DNA of 64,000 bases from Pararhodonellum marinum (GCF_015354735.1 NZ_JACEFJ010000002.1:248001-312000), one strand, 5' to 3'. Numbered from the stretch's first letter, positions 17,886-26,992 are shown. The notes: a model not told the origin generated them from the letters alone. Numbers and translations: made by a program.

Positions 17886-18386
17886 TTACATAGGGGGTAA
17901 TATAACACTATCGATGACGTGTACCACACCATTTGATGCTTCAATATCCGCAGTAGTCACATTGGCACCGTTAATCATGGCTTTACCATCTTTCAATGAT
18001 ACAGTCACTTCAGAACCTTGAACTGTTTTGGCTTTCTGACCATTTTTCAAATCTTTTGACCAAACTTTTCCTGGTACCACGTGGTAAGTCAACACAGCGA
18101 CAAGTTGCGCTTTGTTCTCAGGCTTCAATAAATTCTCAACGGTTCCCGCAGGAAGTTTTGCAAAAGCCTCATTGGTAGGGGCAAAGACGGTAAATGGACC
18201 ATCTCCTTTTAATACGTCAACCAGGTCGCCAGCTTTCACGGCAGCTACCAATGTAGACAAGAAATCTGTTTGAGCAGCTAAATCCACAATGTCTTCGTCT
18301 GCGAAAGTGGAGGCATCTCTGTTAAGCGTAAATGCGGACGTCACTAAAAAAGTGGCAATCAACGCGAATGACAATAATTTTTTCAT
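17886..18386 (-). CDS. Secreted fasciclin-domain protein
   Basis: A 166-residue protein: a signal peptide ([19 protein letters not shown]) and one FAS1 domain (about residues 35-166) with the conserved [22 protein letters not shown] and C-terminal [16 protein letters not shown] blocks. FAS1 domains mediate adhesion or protein-protein contact at the cell surface. Length is that of the common single-domain bacterial form. It is monocistronic. Confidence 0.92.
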   Translation of the reverse strand: MKKLLSFALIATFLVTSAFTLNRDASTFADEDIVDLAAQTDFLSTLVAAVKAGDLVDVLKGDGPFTVFAPTNEAFAKLPAGTVENLLKPENKAQLVAVLTYHVVPGKVWSKDLKNGQKAKTVQGSEVTVSLKDGKAMINGANVTTADIEASNGVVHVIDSVILPPM

Positions 18387-18528
18387 GGTAATTGTTTTTT
18401 TGGTCTATGCATCTTATAAGCTTAAACCCTATCTGATTGTTTGCCAAAAGTTTATAAAAAAAATTATGTTTGTTGTTGGTTTATTTTTATTTTGATTTCA
18501 AACACAAATCTAAATCGTTTGACTATTT

Positions 18529-19449
18529 TTAAAAACAATTGGGCCCCCGGCCATTGGGGTCATTTGGACCTATGACAAAATATCTTCTTCCGTTTAAAAA
18601 AGTATGACCTTGGTCGTTGCTGGTCAATTCATACTCCCAAGCCCTGCCATCATCGAAAAACATCATAAGTTTGGCTCCACCTCGTTTATTGGATACAATC
18701 TCCCATGTTCCTGTACCACCGTCTTGACTCGAGGAGCTCCCAAAAGCGCCTCCAACATCAACGCTTAACTGCGAGGTGCTTCTGAATGTAAAAAGGCCAT
18801 TGGGACATAAGTCAATCTTGGATTCTGCAGATGTGCCTCCAGAACTACCGCTTGAATAGGAACTGATGTAATTTAATGCCTGATTACTTAATTTTTGTTT
18901 CCAAGCAGCAATTTCGCCTTCAGATTCCATTTTCTTGAACCTAAAGCTTCTGGCAATGGTTTTTGCCACCGATTCATAATCTGTATTGTATAGGTTGGCT
19001 TCAGTAGCTGCCATCATGCTTATACCATAGCCCTCAGGATTTAGTATTGCCACGACAAAAGCCTTGGCAGCCTGTCCTTCCATAGTCCCTTCAAAAGTAA
19101 CTCCAACCATATTTAAATCGAAGTCCTCAAAAACACCTGTTGGCATCATATGGGTTGTGGTTCCATCGGAGAAGCCTTGTCTCAGTTCCTGTTGAATGTC
19201 AGCCATCGTTTCGTGCTCATGCAAAGTGAGGTACACGAAACCTGCTACTTGATTCGACCCCAGTATGATGGCTTCATCTGTTTCCTGGCCCATCCATCCT
19301 TCTGGAATGGTAAACTCCAAGCCAAGATTTTCCCTGATCACTTTACCGGTCATTTGGGCTTGTGCAAATCCCATGACCAAAATAGTTAGGAGTAAACCTG
19401 TAATACAAACCGATCCTTGCATAGCAACCTTTTTTAATCCATAAATCAC
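18529..19449 (-). CDS. Hypothetical secreted protein, 306 aa
   Basis: A signal peptide (GSVCITGLLLTILVMGFAQAQ) precedes two parts. The first (about residues 35-195) resembles PsbP-like or DUF1795-like stress proteins (ENLGLEFTIPEGWMGQETDEAIILGS). A Ser/Gly-rich linker (SSYSSGSSGGTS) joins it to a C-terminal beta domain (GTGTWEIVSNKRGGAKLMMFFDDGRAWEYELT...FLNGRRYFV) of lipocalin-like pattern. No named family is claimed. It is flanked by 142 bp and 114 bp spacers, so it is probably transcribed alone. Confidence 0.65.
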   Translation of the reverse strand: MIYGLKKVAMQGSVCITGLLLTILVMGFAQAQMTGKVIRENLGLEFTIPEGWMGQETDEAIILGSNQVAGFVYLTLHEHETMADIQQELRQGFSDGTTTHMMPTGVFEDFDLNMVGVTFEGTMEGQAAKAFVVAILNPEGYGISMMAATEANLYNTDYESVAKTIARSFRFKKMESEGEIAAWKQKLSNQALNYISSYSSGSSGGTSAESKIDLCPNGLFTFRSTSQLSVDVGGAFGSSSSQDGGTGTWEIVSNKRGGAKLMMFFDDGRAWEYELTSNDQGHTFLNGRRYFVIGPNDPNGRGPNCF

Positions 19450-19563
19450 ATGCTTTCAGCAATTTAAAAATTTATTTTTAGTAATATTTTACTTTTAGTC
19501 ATTTCTTAAGCTAGTAACCACACTATACTTTTCATTTTATTAGGTATTCCTTACTTTTAATAC

Positions 19564-20037
19564 ATGCAAATAAAACTTTTGGCTGTTGGTAAGACTGACC
19601 ATCCTGCCATACAAAACCTGATAGAAGAATACTGCAAAAGGTTGGGCTTTTACATTCGCTTTGAGCTTGAAATCATTCCTGATCTAAAAAACAGCAAAAG
19701 CCTGAACGAAGCCAAACAAAAAGAAAAGGAAGGGGAATTGATTCTCAAAAAGGTGCAGGCCGCAGATGAACTTGTTCTTTTGGATGAAACAGGCAAATCC
19801 TATACATCCATCGATTTTTCTGAATACCTGCAAAAAAAGATGAATGCGGGGATCAAACAGCTTATTTTTGTCATCGGAGGACCATACGGCTTCTCTGAAC
19901 AGGTGTATCAGCGGGCCAACTCAAAGCTCTCTTTATCCAAAATGACTTTTTCACATCAAATGATAAGGCCCTTTTTTTTGGAGCAACTCTATCGTGCATT
20001 TACTATTTTGAAAAACGAGCCTTATCACCATCGATAA
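19564..20037 (+). CDS. rlmH: 23S rRNA pseudouridine-1915 N3-methyltransferase RlmH
   Basis: A 157-residue SPOUT-class methyltransferase that methylates pseudouridine 1915 in helix 69 of 23S rRNA in the assembled ribosome. The whole chain matches: MQIKLLAVGKT at the start, ELVLLDETGKSYTS, the SAM-binding knot FVIGGPYGFSEQV and SLSKMTFSHQMIRPFFLEQLYRAFTILKNEPYHHR at the end. Length is that of the E. coli enzyme (155 residues). Confidence 0.97.
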   Translation: MQIKLLAVGKTDHPAIQNLIEEYCKRLGFYIRFELEIIPDLKNSKSLNEAKQKEKEGELILKKVQAADELVLLDETGKSYTSIDFSEYLQKKMNAGIKQLIFVIGGPYGFSEQVYQRANSKLSLSKMTFSHQMIRPFFLEQLYRAFTILKNEPYHHR

Positions 20038-20078
20038 GTGCGGCTAGACAATCCTTCATTGCGCCGGAATTTATCTAT

Positions 20079-20164
20079 CAATGTTAACTCAATGTTAAGA
20101 TTTTGATCTGAACTTGACTCAATGTTAAGTAATTGTTATATTAGGTAACAATTACTTAACATTG
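20079..20164. repeat. Three CAATGTTAA direct repeats and a 19-bp perfect inverted repeat
   Basis: CAATGTTAA occurs at 20079, 20090 and 20120. The last copy begins the left arm (20120-20138, CAATGTTAAGTAATTGTTA) of a perfect inverted repeat whose right arm is at 20146-20164, with a 7-base loop. No T-run follows, so it is not an intrinsic terminator. It ends 7 bases before the start codon at 20172 and could be an operator array or a structured leader for that gene. Confidence 0.75.
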
Positions 20165-20171
20165 GGGAGGA

Positions 20172-20984
20172 ATGGAGAAGATAAAGCAATACTTTTTCAC
20201 TTGCTGTTTGGGGCTTTGGGGACTTTATGCGCAATCCCAACAAACAAGTATGCCCACCTATCATGATATTTTTGAAGATTCCTTAGAACTTACCTTGTTC
20301 ACTCAACACCAAGACAATCCTTTTCTGTTGCTTCAAAGTGTAAATCCTCAACAGAACCTTCAGGCAAACAAATGGGAAAAATTATTGGTTAAGCTGGACC
20401 GTCAGTTTGAAAAGAAGCGTTCCAATGAAAAATTTTTAAGGAAAGTTTTTTATAACACCCAACGAATTTTGCTTGTAGAATACGAAATCCATTCTGATTT
20501 TTCCGGAATGTTAAAAAACGGAGTGTTTGATTGTGTGAGTGGATCTGCTGCTTTCGCCTTGTTGTTAGAGCGGTATGGATATGATTTCAAGTTGATAGAA
20601 ACCGATTACCACGTATTTTTACTCGCTTACAGTGGAAAGCAAACTTATGTTTTCGAAAGCACTGATTCTCTGAAAGGCTTTAAGGCCGATCAGAAAAATG
20701 TTGAGGCATTTATTGCGTCTATGCTTCCTACAGAAAACAACATAGATGATTTAGACCTAAACAGGAGACTTAGCAAACTTGAGACAAACCATGCCAATAA
20801 AAAACTTTTTCAAACTGTAGATTTCCAGGAATTGGCCGGCCTGCAGTATTACAACGATGCCATCGACCAATTTAATCAAAAAAGTTACAAGAAGGCTTAT
20901 TATCAATTGATCAAAGCGGCGCATCTGTACCCTTCTGAAAGGATCATCCGGCTTAAAAATCTGATGGGCCAATTAAACCCCTGA
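20172..20984 (+). CDS. Secreted transglutaminase-like protein, 270 aa
   Basis: A signal peptide (QYFFTCCLGLWGLYAQSQ) precedes a region containing GVFDCVSGSAAFALLLERYG (Cys121), TDYHVFLLAY (His147) and YVFESTD (Glu162/Asp165). This order of Cys, His and acidic residue is that of transglutaminase-like cysteine enzymes. The last 60 residues (LQYYNDAIDQFNQKSYKKAYYQLIKAAHLYP) look like a tetratricopeptide-type helical repeat. GGGGAGG ends one base before the ATG, too close for an ordinary ribosome-binding site. Enzymatic activity is inferred from motif order only. Confidence 0.6.
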   Translation: MEKIKQYFFTCCLGLWGLYAQSQQTSMPTYHDIFEDSLELTLFTQHQDNPFLLLQSVNPQQNLQANKWEKLLVKLDRQFEKKRSNEKFLRKVFYNTQRILLVEYEIHSDFSGMLKNGVFDCVSGSAAFALLLERYGYDFKLIETDYHVFLLAYSGKQTYVFESTDSLKGFKADQKNVEAFIASMLPTENNIDDLDLNRRLSKLETNHANKKLFQTVDFQELAGLQYYNDAIDQFNQKSYKKAYYQLIKAAHLYPSERIIRLKNLMGQLNP

Positions 20985-20990
20985 AAAACA

Positions 20991-21024
20991 AAAAGCGGCT
21001 CCAATTGATGGAGCCGCTTTTTTG
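20991..21024. terminator. Bidirectional intrinsic terminator
   Basis: An AAAAGCGGCTCC / GGAGCCGCTTTT stem with a 7-base loop is A-rich on the left and T-rich on the right. It lies between the convergent transglutaminase-like and M14 peptidase genes. Confidence 0.88.
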
Positions 21025-21043
21025 TTGGGATTCAGGCCTGTTT

Positions 21044-23575
21044 TTATTTACCTACGAGGAAAATCGCATTCGCCAATATCAGCTTGCCATTTTGCCAGAA
21101 GTTCCGGAAACTGGGGTTGTCCACCATATAAATTATGTGGCCCCTTCCCTGGGGTTCCACCCCAAAAGCCAAAGATTCAGGCATTTTAGATTTGACCTTG
21201 TACCCAATGAATCCGGTTCTATAGGCTTCATTGCTTGGAATTATACCGGCATTGACCCCTTTGTTGAGGTATGCAAATCGGTTTCCATTATTCTTTAAGG
21301 TATAAAACCTTCCATCCATTCCATAAGAAAGGGGGTAGGTGGGATCCATTTTAACTTCAAAAATTGCTCCGGCTGCAAAATTGGAGATGTTCAACCTTTC
21401 GGATTCCTGCTGATCTGCAATGCGTTCTTCCCTTTCGATGGCGGCCTGCACTTTTTCTATTTCTTTCTTTTCATCCTCAGAATCATAGGTTCTCAGATCA
21501 AAGCCCTCCTTGTTGGCAAAGAAATTCAAGGCACCATCGATCGCGATGACCTTACCGCCTTTGGATACAAAGTCTTTCAGCATCTGCGTGCCTGCATCTC
21601 CAAGCCCACTGTAATTTCCTGAAGGCATGATCAGCACATCATATTTACTGAGATCATACCTACCCATCAGGTCATTTTCCAGGATGCTCAGCGGGTAATC
21701 CAACTCTTGTTCAAAGAAATGCCAAAGCTCGCCAAAATTTAAAGAACTGACCCCTGTACCACCGATCAGAGCGACTTTGGGAGCAGTAATCAAATGAACA
21801 TCTCCAGAACCAAAATCCTTGCCTTTGTCCACATATCCGGTGTTGGAAGTACTGAGGGCAATCTGATGTTGATTGGCCAAATCCACCACGGTTTTGTCAA
21901 AATCCGCCTTGTATTCATTCCCTCTCCTCGTAATCAACAGGGATCCCCGAGCATAGGATTTTCCCTGAATTTCGAAGGGATAGGCCGCATACCTGACTTT
22001 GATGCCTTCATTCAGCAAGGCTGCCAAAAATTTGGCATGAACGGTGGCCGACCAAGGGGCAATATAGGCCAAAGGCTTTCCACTTACCTGATTGCTGTTA
22101 AAGGCCGTTTTTTCATAAGCTCTTCCTGCATCCAGCCTGCTTTCTAAAGCATAAGCCTGAAGGCCATAGGCATAAGGAAGTGCCCAACTCGTGATGTCAT
22201 AGGTAATGCTGTCAGCCAGTTCCGGATTGGGTTCAAAAAGGACTTGGGTCAAAACGGATTTAGGTTGAAAAGCATTGATGACGATGTCTTTGTCAGACAC
22301 CGCAAAAGAAGCGGATTTGCCCGTCTGGTATTCGTAGCCCCTTAGTCCTGACCTGTTGGGACCCATGCCATATTGAATGCCATTTTTATCCAACAAATTC
22401 AGCAATTCAGCCAGTTTTTCCTGGTTTTGATCCCCTTTGATGACAAAGCTTTTGTACTTACCAGTTGGGTTTTGTCGGTTGCTGTTGAAATACTTCTGAA
22501 ATTCATCCACCACCTTCTCGGCATGGTCGGAAGTCACCTCCACGATGGCCAAGCCGGTAGTGTGGTGGTGAAGAATCCGGTCTTTTAAAGTAAGGGTGTC
22601 CCCCTCTGCCGTGTACACACCTATACCAGCCCTTCCAGAGCCCCCTTGTTCTATGGTCATGCCAATGGCTCCGTTATACATGGGCCAGCTGTCACCATAG
22701 CTGGGGTAGAGGATGTCGAAGCGCTCTTTGGTAAAATAAAACCATGACTCTTGATCAAAGTATTTGGCAATGTTCCGTCCTACAAGATCCTGAAATTCAT
22801 GTTGGAAGGCGCTGAGTTGCTTGTGCAAAGGCTCAGCCGCCGGAGGAAAATAATAAGGACTGTCAATGCCCTGCTCATGGAAATCCGTATGTAGATGAGG
22901 CATCCACTCATTGTATTTCAATAGCCTAAACTGTGATTCCTGCTGGGTCTGCCATGCCCAGTCTCTGTTCAGATCAAAAAGATAATGGTTAGGTCTCCCA
23001 CCTGGCCAAGGTTCATTGTGCTCCACAGATTGCCGATCAGGCTGCATTCTTTTATTCTTTTTCTGGTTGTACCAATTGGAATACCGGTCTCTGCCATCGG
23101 GGTTCATACAGGGATCGATGATCACAAGCGAATTTTCCAGCCACTTTTTGGTGGCTTGATTGGATGGATTGACCAGTTCCCATAGGGTCATCATGGTGGC
23201 CTCAGAAGATACGGCTTCATTCCCATGGACATTATAGCTGAGCCAGTTGATGGCCACCTTTTTGCCGGTAGGGTTGCCCTCCAGCATACCGATCCGCTTT
23301 AGGTTATCCTGACGGATTTGTTCCCTGTTGTCCATGTTGGATTTGGAGGATACAAATGCCAAAACCAACGGACGGAGCTCATAGGTCTCCCCATATCGCT
23401 CCAGTTCTACATTGTCATTATTGGCTGCTACATGCTCAAAATAGGCGATGATTTGGTGATGCGGTGTGAAACGTTCTCCCAATTCATAGCCCAGAAACTC
23501 TGCAGGGCTTTTGGTTTGGGCAAAAACAAGCTGCAGAGGCAGCAGCATGAACAAACTGAAGTAAATTTTTCTCAT
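21044..23575 (-). CDS. Secreted M14-family zinc carboxypeptidase
   Basis: An 843-residue exported enzyme (signal FSLFMLLPLQLVFAQ). The M14 catalytic domain (about residues 20-380) shows NVHGNEAVSSE, where the zinc ligands His and Glu are expected (HxxE), MNPDGRDRYSNW, HTDFHEQG with the later zinc His, and MTIEQGG with the catalytic Glu region. The C-terminal half has a glutamine-amidotransferase-like fold (KYDVLIMPSGNYSGLGDAGTQMLKDFVSKGGKVIAIDG) and lacks obvious catalytic residues. Such two-part proteins are common in Bacteroidota and are thought to trim peptides in the periplasm or outside the cell. Confidence 0.9.
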   Translation of the reverse strand: MRKIYFSLFMLLPLQLVFAQTKSPAEFLGYELGERFTPHHQIIAYFEHVAANNDNVELERYGETYELRPLVLAFVSSKSNMDNREQIRQDNLKRIGMLEGNPTGKKVAINWLSYNVHGNEAVSSEATMMTLWELVNPSNQATKKWLENSLVIIDPCMNPDGRDRYSNWYNQKKNKRMQPDRQSVEHNEPWPGGRPNHYLFDLNRDWAWQTQQESQFRLLKYNEWMPHLHTDFHEQGIDSPYYFPPAAEPLHKQLSAFQHEFQDLVGRNIAKYFDQESWFYFTKERFDILYPSYGDSWPMYNGAIGMTIEQGGSGRAGIGVYTAEGDTLTLKDRILHHHTTGLAIVEVTSDHAEKVVDEFQKYFNSNRQNPTGKYKSFVIKGDQNQEKLAELLNLLDKNGIQYGMGPNRSGLRGYEYQTGKSASFAVSDKDIVINAFQPKSVLTQVLFEPNPELADSITYDITSWALPYAYGLQAYALESRLDAGRAYEKTAFNSNQVSGKPLAYIAPWSATVHAKFLAALLNEGIKVRYAAYPFEIQGKSYARGSLLITRRGNEYKADFDKTVVDLANQHQIALSTSNTGYVDKGKDFGSGDVHLITAPKVALIGGTGVSSLNFGELWHFFEQELDYPLSILENDLMGRYDLSKYDVLIMPSGNYSGLGDAGTQMLKDFVSKGGKVIAIDGALNFFANKEGFDLRTYDSEDEKKEIEKVQAAIEREERIADQQESERLNISNFAAGAIFEVKMDPTYPLSYGMDGRFYTLKNNGNRFAYLNKGVNAGIIPSNEAYRTGFIGYKVKSKMPESLAFGVEPQGRGHIIYMVDNPSFRNFWQNGKLILANAIFLVGK

Positions 23576-23893
23576 TATTGAAGATTGAATGATACGACAT
23601 TGAAATGAAGCCCGAAGATAATTCCTTTCGCTTAGCTAAACCAATTCCTTTTCAAATACGGCTCAATTTATTTTAAAAAGCAAGGTATTTGGTTTTAAGG
23701 CATCATCATCACTGAGCGTCGCTAAGGCGACAAAATCAAAAAAAACACAATCAGGCAAATCTACCCTCTATCAAATTGTCGTATATTGAAATTCATAGAA
23801 AAGGAATATGAAACAATTCCAATCACATCCTGTTTTTCAATTTTGGCTGGCAAGCTTGAAAAACTAATACTAATCACCACAAAAATAAATTCC
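23576..23893. other. Divergent intergenic region, 318 bp
   Basis: This is the spacer between the M14 peptidase gene and the arsenosugar operon and must hold promoters for both. I see a short GTCGC / GCGAC hairpin near 23717-23731 followed by an A-rich run, but no convincing TTTG-TAnnTTTG pair and no known ArsR operator. No open frame has coding character apart from a plus-strand extension upstream of the peroxidase-like gene. Confidence 0.4.
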
Positions 23894-24226
23894 ATGAAAA
23901 CATATTATGATCCCGAAGACCTCAAAAAATTTGGCAAAATTGCTGATTTTCAAAAACCCTTAGCTGACAAATTTTTCGATTATTATGGTGCTGTATTCCA
24001 GGAAGGTGCTTTGACTGCAAGAGAAAAATCCCTGATCGCACTTGCAGTAGCCCATGCCATCCAATGTCCTTATTGCATCGATGCCTACACGGTCGATACC
24101 CTTGAAAAAGGATGCGATGAAGAGCAAATGATGGAAGCGGTGCACGTAGCTGCTGCCATTCGGGGTGGGGCTTCTCTGGTACACAGCACCCAAATGATGA
24201 ACAAAGCGAAAGAACTATCCATGTGA
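23894..24226 (+). CDS. Arsenosugar-associated peroxidase-like protein (carboxymuconolactone decarboxylase fold)
   Basis: A 110-residue AhpD/CMD-fold protein with the redox motif CPYCIDAY (CxxC followed by the usual acidic/aromatic residues) and IRGGASLVH. This is the small peroxidase-like protein that accompanies arsS and arsM in arsenosugar loci. ATG 23894 is chosen because the longer in-frame start at 23786 adds residues absent from the family. Its stop overlaps the arsS start (TGATG), indicating translational coupling. The chemical role in the pathway is not known; thiol redox chemistry is likely. Confidence 0.85.
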   Translation: MKTYYDPEDLKKFGKIADFQKPLADKFFDYYGAVFQEGALTAREKSLIALAVAHAIQCPYCIDAYTVDTLEKGCDEEQMMEAVHVAAAIRGGASLVHSTQMMNKAKELSM

Positions 24227-25272
24227 TGAAGTCATTAAAGGCAAGATCCAATCAATTTTCCAATCCCGAATATGAGTTGGAAGTACTGGAAAGTACTGAA
24301 AACGAAGGACAACTTTTTTCAGATAAGCTGGCAAATGTGGGCTTGTACCCGTTGAAACCTACCCAAATAGAGATTTTACAAATCAACATGGGTAAAATGT
24401 GCAATCAGGTTTGCAAGCACTGTCATGTGGATGCGGGTCCGGACAGAAAAGAAATCATGACCCGGGAAGTCATGAAAGCTTGCCTTCAGGTCATCCGGCA
24501 ACATCTAGTCAAGACAGTGGACCTAACCGGTGGCGCTCCTGAGATGAACCCGGATTTCAGGTGGTTTGTGGAAGAAATCAGGAAAATCAGCCCATCCATC
24601 AAAATCATCGTCAGGTGTAACCTGACCATCATTCTGGCCAATCCCAAATACCATGATCTTCCAGAATTTTACAAAAAACACCGCATTGAGGTCGTGTCTT
24701 CCTTACCTTATTTTACGGCCATCAAAACAGACTCCCAGCGGGGTGAGGGTGTTTTTGGAAAATCCATCAAGGCTTTGGAAATGCTGAATGAAATCGGATA
24801 CGGAATGCCGGATTCCGGCCTGATCCTTAACTTGGTCTATAATCCAGCAGGGGCTTTTTTGCCTGCTGCTCAAAGCGCTTTGGAAGATCAGTTTAAAAAG
24901 AAGCTCTGGGACCTATATCAAATACAGTTCAATTCCCTTTTTGCCATCACCAATCTGCCCATCAGCCGCTTTCTGGAATACCTGGTCAGCAGTGGCAATT
25001 ATGAAGGATATATGGAAAAACTGATGGAGGCCTTTAACCCTGTGGCTGCGCAAAATGTCATGTGCCGCACTACCATTTCAGTTGGCTGGGATGGGTATCT
25101 GTATGACTGTGACTTCAATCAGATGCTGGACTTAAAAGTAGCTGCTCAAAACAGCCAGCACATCTCCACCTGGAATCAGCAAGCCTTGACGGGAAGGGAG
25201 ATCATCGTCAGACAACATTGCTTCGGATGCACTGCCGGGGCAGGGTCCAGTTGCGGTGGAGCTACTTCCTGA
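24226..25272 (+). CDS. arsS: Arsenosugar biosynthesis radical SAM enzyme ArsS
   Basis: A 348-residue radical SAM protein. The cluster motif is CNQVCKHCHVDAGP (Cys59, Cys63, Cys66), followed by the SAM-binding TGGAPEMNP. ArsS is thought to join the 5'-deoxyadenosyl group to methylated arsenic, the step that gives arsenosugars their ribose. The C-terminus is Cys/Gly rich (HCFGCTAGAGSSCGG), matching the family. ATG 24226 is preferred over a GTG three bases earlier. No selenocysteine is indicated: TGA ends the frame and another stop follows in the same frame two codons on. Confidence 0.92.
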   Translation: MKSLKARSNQFSNPEYELEVLESTENEGQLFSDKLANVGLYPLKPTQIEILQINMGKMCNQVCKHCHVDAGPDRKEIMTREVMKACLQVIRQHLVKTVDLTGGAPEMNPDFRWFVEEIRKISPSIKIIVRCNLTIILANPKYHDLPEFYKKHRIEVVSSLPYFTAIKTDSQRGEGVFGKSIKALEMLNEIGYGMPDSGLILNLVYNPAGAFLPAAQSALEDQFKKKLWDLYQIQFNSLFAITNLPISRFLEYLVSSGNYEGYMEKLMEAFNPVAAQNVMCRTTISVGWDGYLYDCDFNQMLDLKVAAQNSQHISTWNQQALTGREIIVRQHCFGCTAGAGSSCGGATS

Positions 25273-25337
25273 GGTTAAAATGCAGAAACCGGCAACAATC
25301 GAAACTTGTAAAAAAATCACCCCCATTGAAATCATCT

Positions 25338-26309
25338 ATGAAAGATTATTTGGATACTACGGTAGATGTTTACCGGCAGGCAGCCCTTACCCCGGATGTG
25401 GGGCTGTGTTGTACCACCACACCGGTTTGGCAATTGCCTGGTTTATCCATGCCCAAGATCATGTTGGAAATGAATTATGGCTGTGGTTCCACGGTCAATC
25501 CCAGAGATCTGGTCAATGAGCCCACGGTACTGTATGTAGGCGTCGGAGGTGGCATGGAAATCTTTCAGTTTGCCTACTTTTCCCGCAAAAAGGCGGGAAT
25601 AATCGGGGTGGATGTAGTGGAAGAGATGCTGCAGGCCTGTGATCAAAACCTGTTGGAGGCCGAAAAAAACAATGAGTGGTTCAGCAGGGATTTTATTTCT
25701 CTAAGAAAAGGAAATGCCCTCAACCTGCCCTTAGAAGATGCTTCTGTGGATGTTGCTGCACAAAACTGTCTCTTCAATATTTTTACCAAAGAAGACCTGG
25801 AGAAAGCGCTAAAAGAAATGTACAGGGTCCTGAAGCCACATGGTAGATTAGTCTTGAGTGACCCGGTTTCCGAAAACCCCATTCCTGACAAGCTTAAAAA
25901 TGACGAACGCCTGCGTGCACTTTGCCTAAGCGGTTCCTTATCCCTTAGGGAATATTTGGATATGATTACAGCAGTGGGATTCGGAACAGTGGAAATCAGA
26001 GCCAAACGCCCCTATAGAATTCTGGATCCCTTGCATTACGGTACGGAAGCCCTGATTTTTCTTGAAAGTGTGGAGGTCTGTGCCATTAAAGACCCTATGC
26101 CATCGGATGGACCTTGTATATTCACGGGAAAAACTGCCATATACTTTGGCAGAGAGGCCTATTTTGACGATCAAAACGGACATACGCTAATGAATAATCA
26201 GCCTTTGTCTGTATGTGATAAGACTGCCTTGGCATTGAAAAAGCTGGATAGAAGTGACATTTTCATATCAGATTCCACCTTTTTTTATGACGGGGGTGGT
26301 TGTTGTTGA
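25338..26309 (+). CDS. arsM: Arsenite S-adenosylmethionine methyltransferase ArsM, arsenosugar type
   Basis: A 323-residue methyltransferase: motif I TVLYVGVGGGMEIFQFAYF, then VDVVEEML and the CLFNIFTKEDL region. Cys24-Cys25 near the N-terminus, the MNYGCGS Cys and a second Cys in VAAQNCLFN are candidates for arsenic(III) coordination. The protein ends in GGGCC, which would give extra thiols. ArsM methylates arsenite to mono- and dimethylated forms. The start at 25338 is chosen because the frame further upstream runs over arsS in a non-homologous way. The gap to arsS is 65 bp. Confidence 0.9.
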   Translation: MKDYLDTTVDVYRQAALTPDVGLCCTTTPVWQLPGLSMPKIMLEMNYGCGSTVNPRDLVNEPTVLYVGVGGGMEIFQFAYFSRKKAGIIGVDVVEEMLQACDQNLLEAEKNNEWFSRDFISLRKGNALNLPLEDASVDVAAQNCLFNIFTKEDLEKALKEMYRVLKPHGRLVLSDPVSENPIPDKLKNDERLRALCLSGSLSLREYLDMITAVGFGTVEIRAKRPYRILDPLHYGTEALIFLESVEVCAIKDPMPSDGPCIFTGKTAIYFGREAYFDDQNGHTLMNNQPLSVCDKTALALKKLDRSDIFISDSTFFYDGGGCC

Positions 26310-26318
26310 TTTAACGGG

Positions 26319-26927
26319 ATGGGTGAGGAAATGAGATGTTTTGTTCTCTTTTGTGTATTGTGTTTTGCAGGTTGTGCAACGGCTACTGCCCAGCAAACAG
26401 AGGATACATTTGCCATCAAGGTGGCGGGAATAAAAATCGGAGAGGTACAAGCCACTGCCATTCAGGACAATGGCAATACCAGTTACATCCTGAACAGTGA
26501 AGTGAATTTCTGGTTTTTTGGCAGGGTTAAAGTGGATGTGAAGACTTTTTCTGATTATGAAAACGGGAAATTTATCAAGTCTAAGGTCACTTCCGTTTCC
26601 AACAAAGGGGATTATCAATCAACTATTGAATGGGTGGAAAATCAGTATCACATCAATGCGGAAACCTATCGTTATGCCCTCTTGGATTCTCTGGAAAAAC
26701 CCATGCATTTTTCAGGCATCCGGATGTACTTTGAAGAGCCTGTTGAATTTAAAGAAATGATTGCTGAAAATTATGGTTTGGTCAGCCCCATCAAAAAGAT
26801 CAATGATGCATATTATCAGGTGGAAATAGACGGAAACACCAACCGGTATTATTATAAGGAAGGCAAGTTCGAAAAAGCGGTGATGCAAAGCCCGATCAAG
26901 AATTATGTGATCCAACGGATCAACTAA
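26319..26927 (+). CDS. DUF6134/DUF3108-like exported protein in the arsenosugar operon
   Basis: A 202-residue protein with a lipoprotein-like signal (VLFCVLCFAGC) and a beta-rich mature part: VAGIKIGEVQATAIQDNGNTSYILNSEVNFWFFGRVKVDVKTFSDYENGKFIKSKV. This is the pattern of DUF3108/DUF6134 proteins, which have an open beta-barrel and are often placed near lipid or glycan genes. It starts 9 bp after arsM, so it belongs to the same transcript. A lipid carrier or export role for an arsenolipid is possible but speculative. Confidence 0.7.
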   Translation: MGEEMRCFVLFCVLCFAGCATATAQQTEDTFAIKVAGIKIGEVQATAIQDNGNTSYILNSEVNFWFFGRVKVDVKTFSDYENGKFIKSKVTSVSNKGDYQSTIEWVENQYHINAETYRYALLDSLEKPMHFSGIRMYFEEPVEFKEMIAENYGLVSPIKKINDAYYQVEIDGNTNRYYYKEGKFEKAVMQSPIKNYVIQRIN

Positions 26928-26992
26928 TGGCGTATATGCTGGTATCAGGCCCATACTGAGGAAAACCCCACCCTATGATAATGATGTAAATT

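Noticed and set aside
20120-20164. Inverted repeat interpreted as the rlmH terminator
   Set aside because: No T-run follows on the plus strand and the arms are AT-rich; an operator or leader role fits better.
25255-25285. Possible selenocysteine read-through at the ArsS TGA
   Set aside because: After TGA the frame reaches TAA two codons later, so read-through would add nothing useful, and no SECIS-like hairpin is obvious.
25218-25337. Upstream extension of arsM overlapping arsS
   Set aside because: The added residues are Arg/Cys-rich and are simply arsS read in another frame; the family start is at 25338.
25256-25519. 87-codon plus-strand frame between arsS and arsM
   Set aside because: It overlaps arsM for most of its length in another frame and shows no family pattern.
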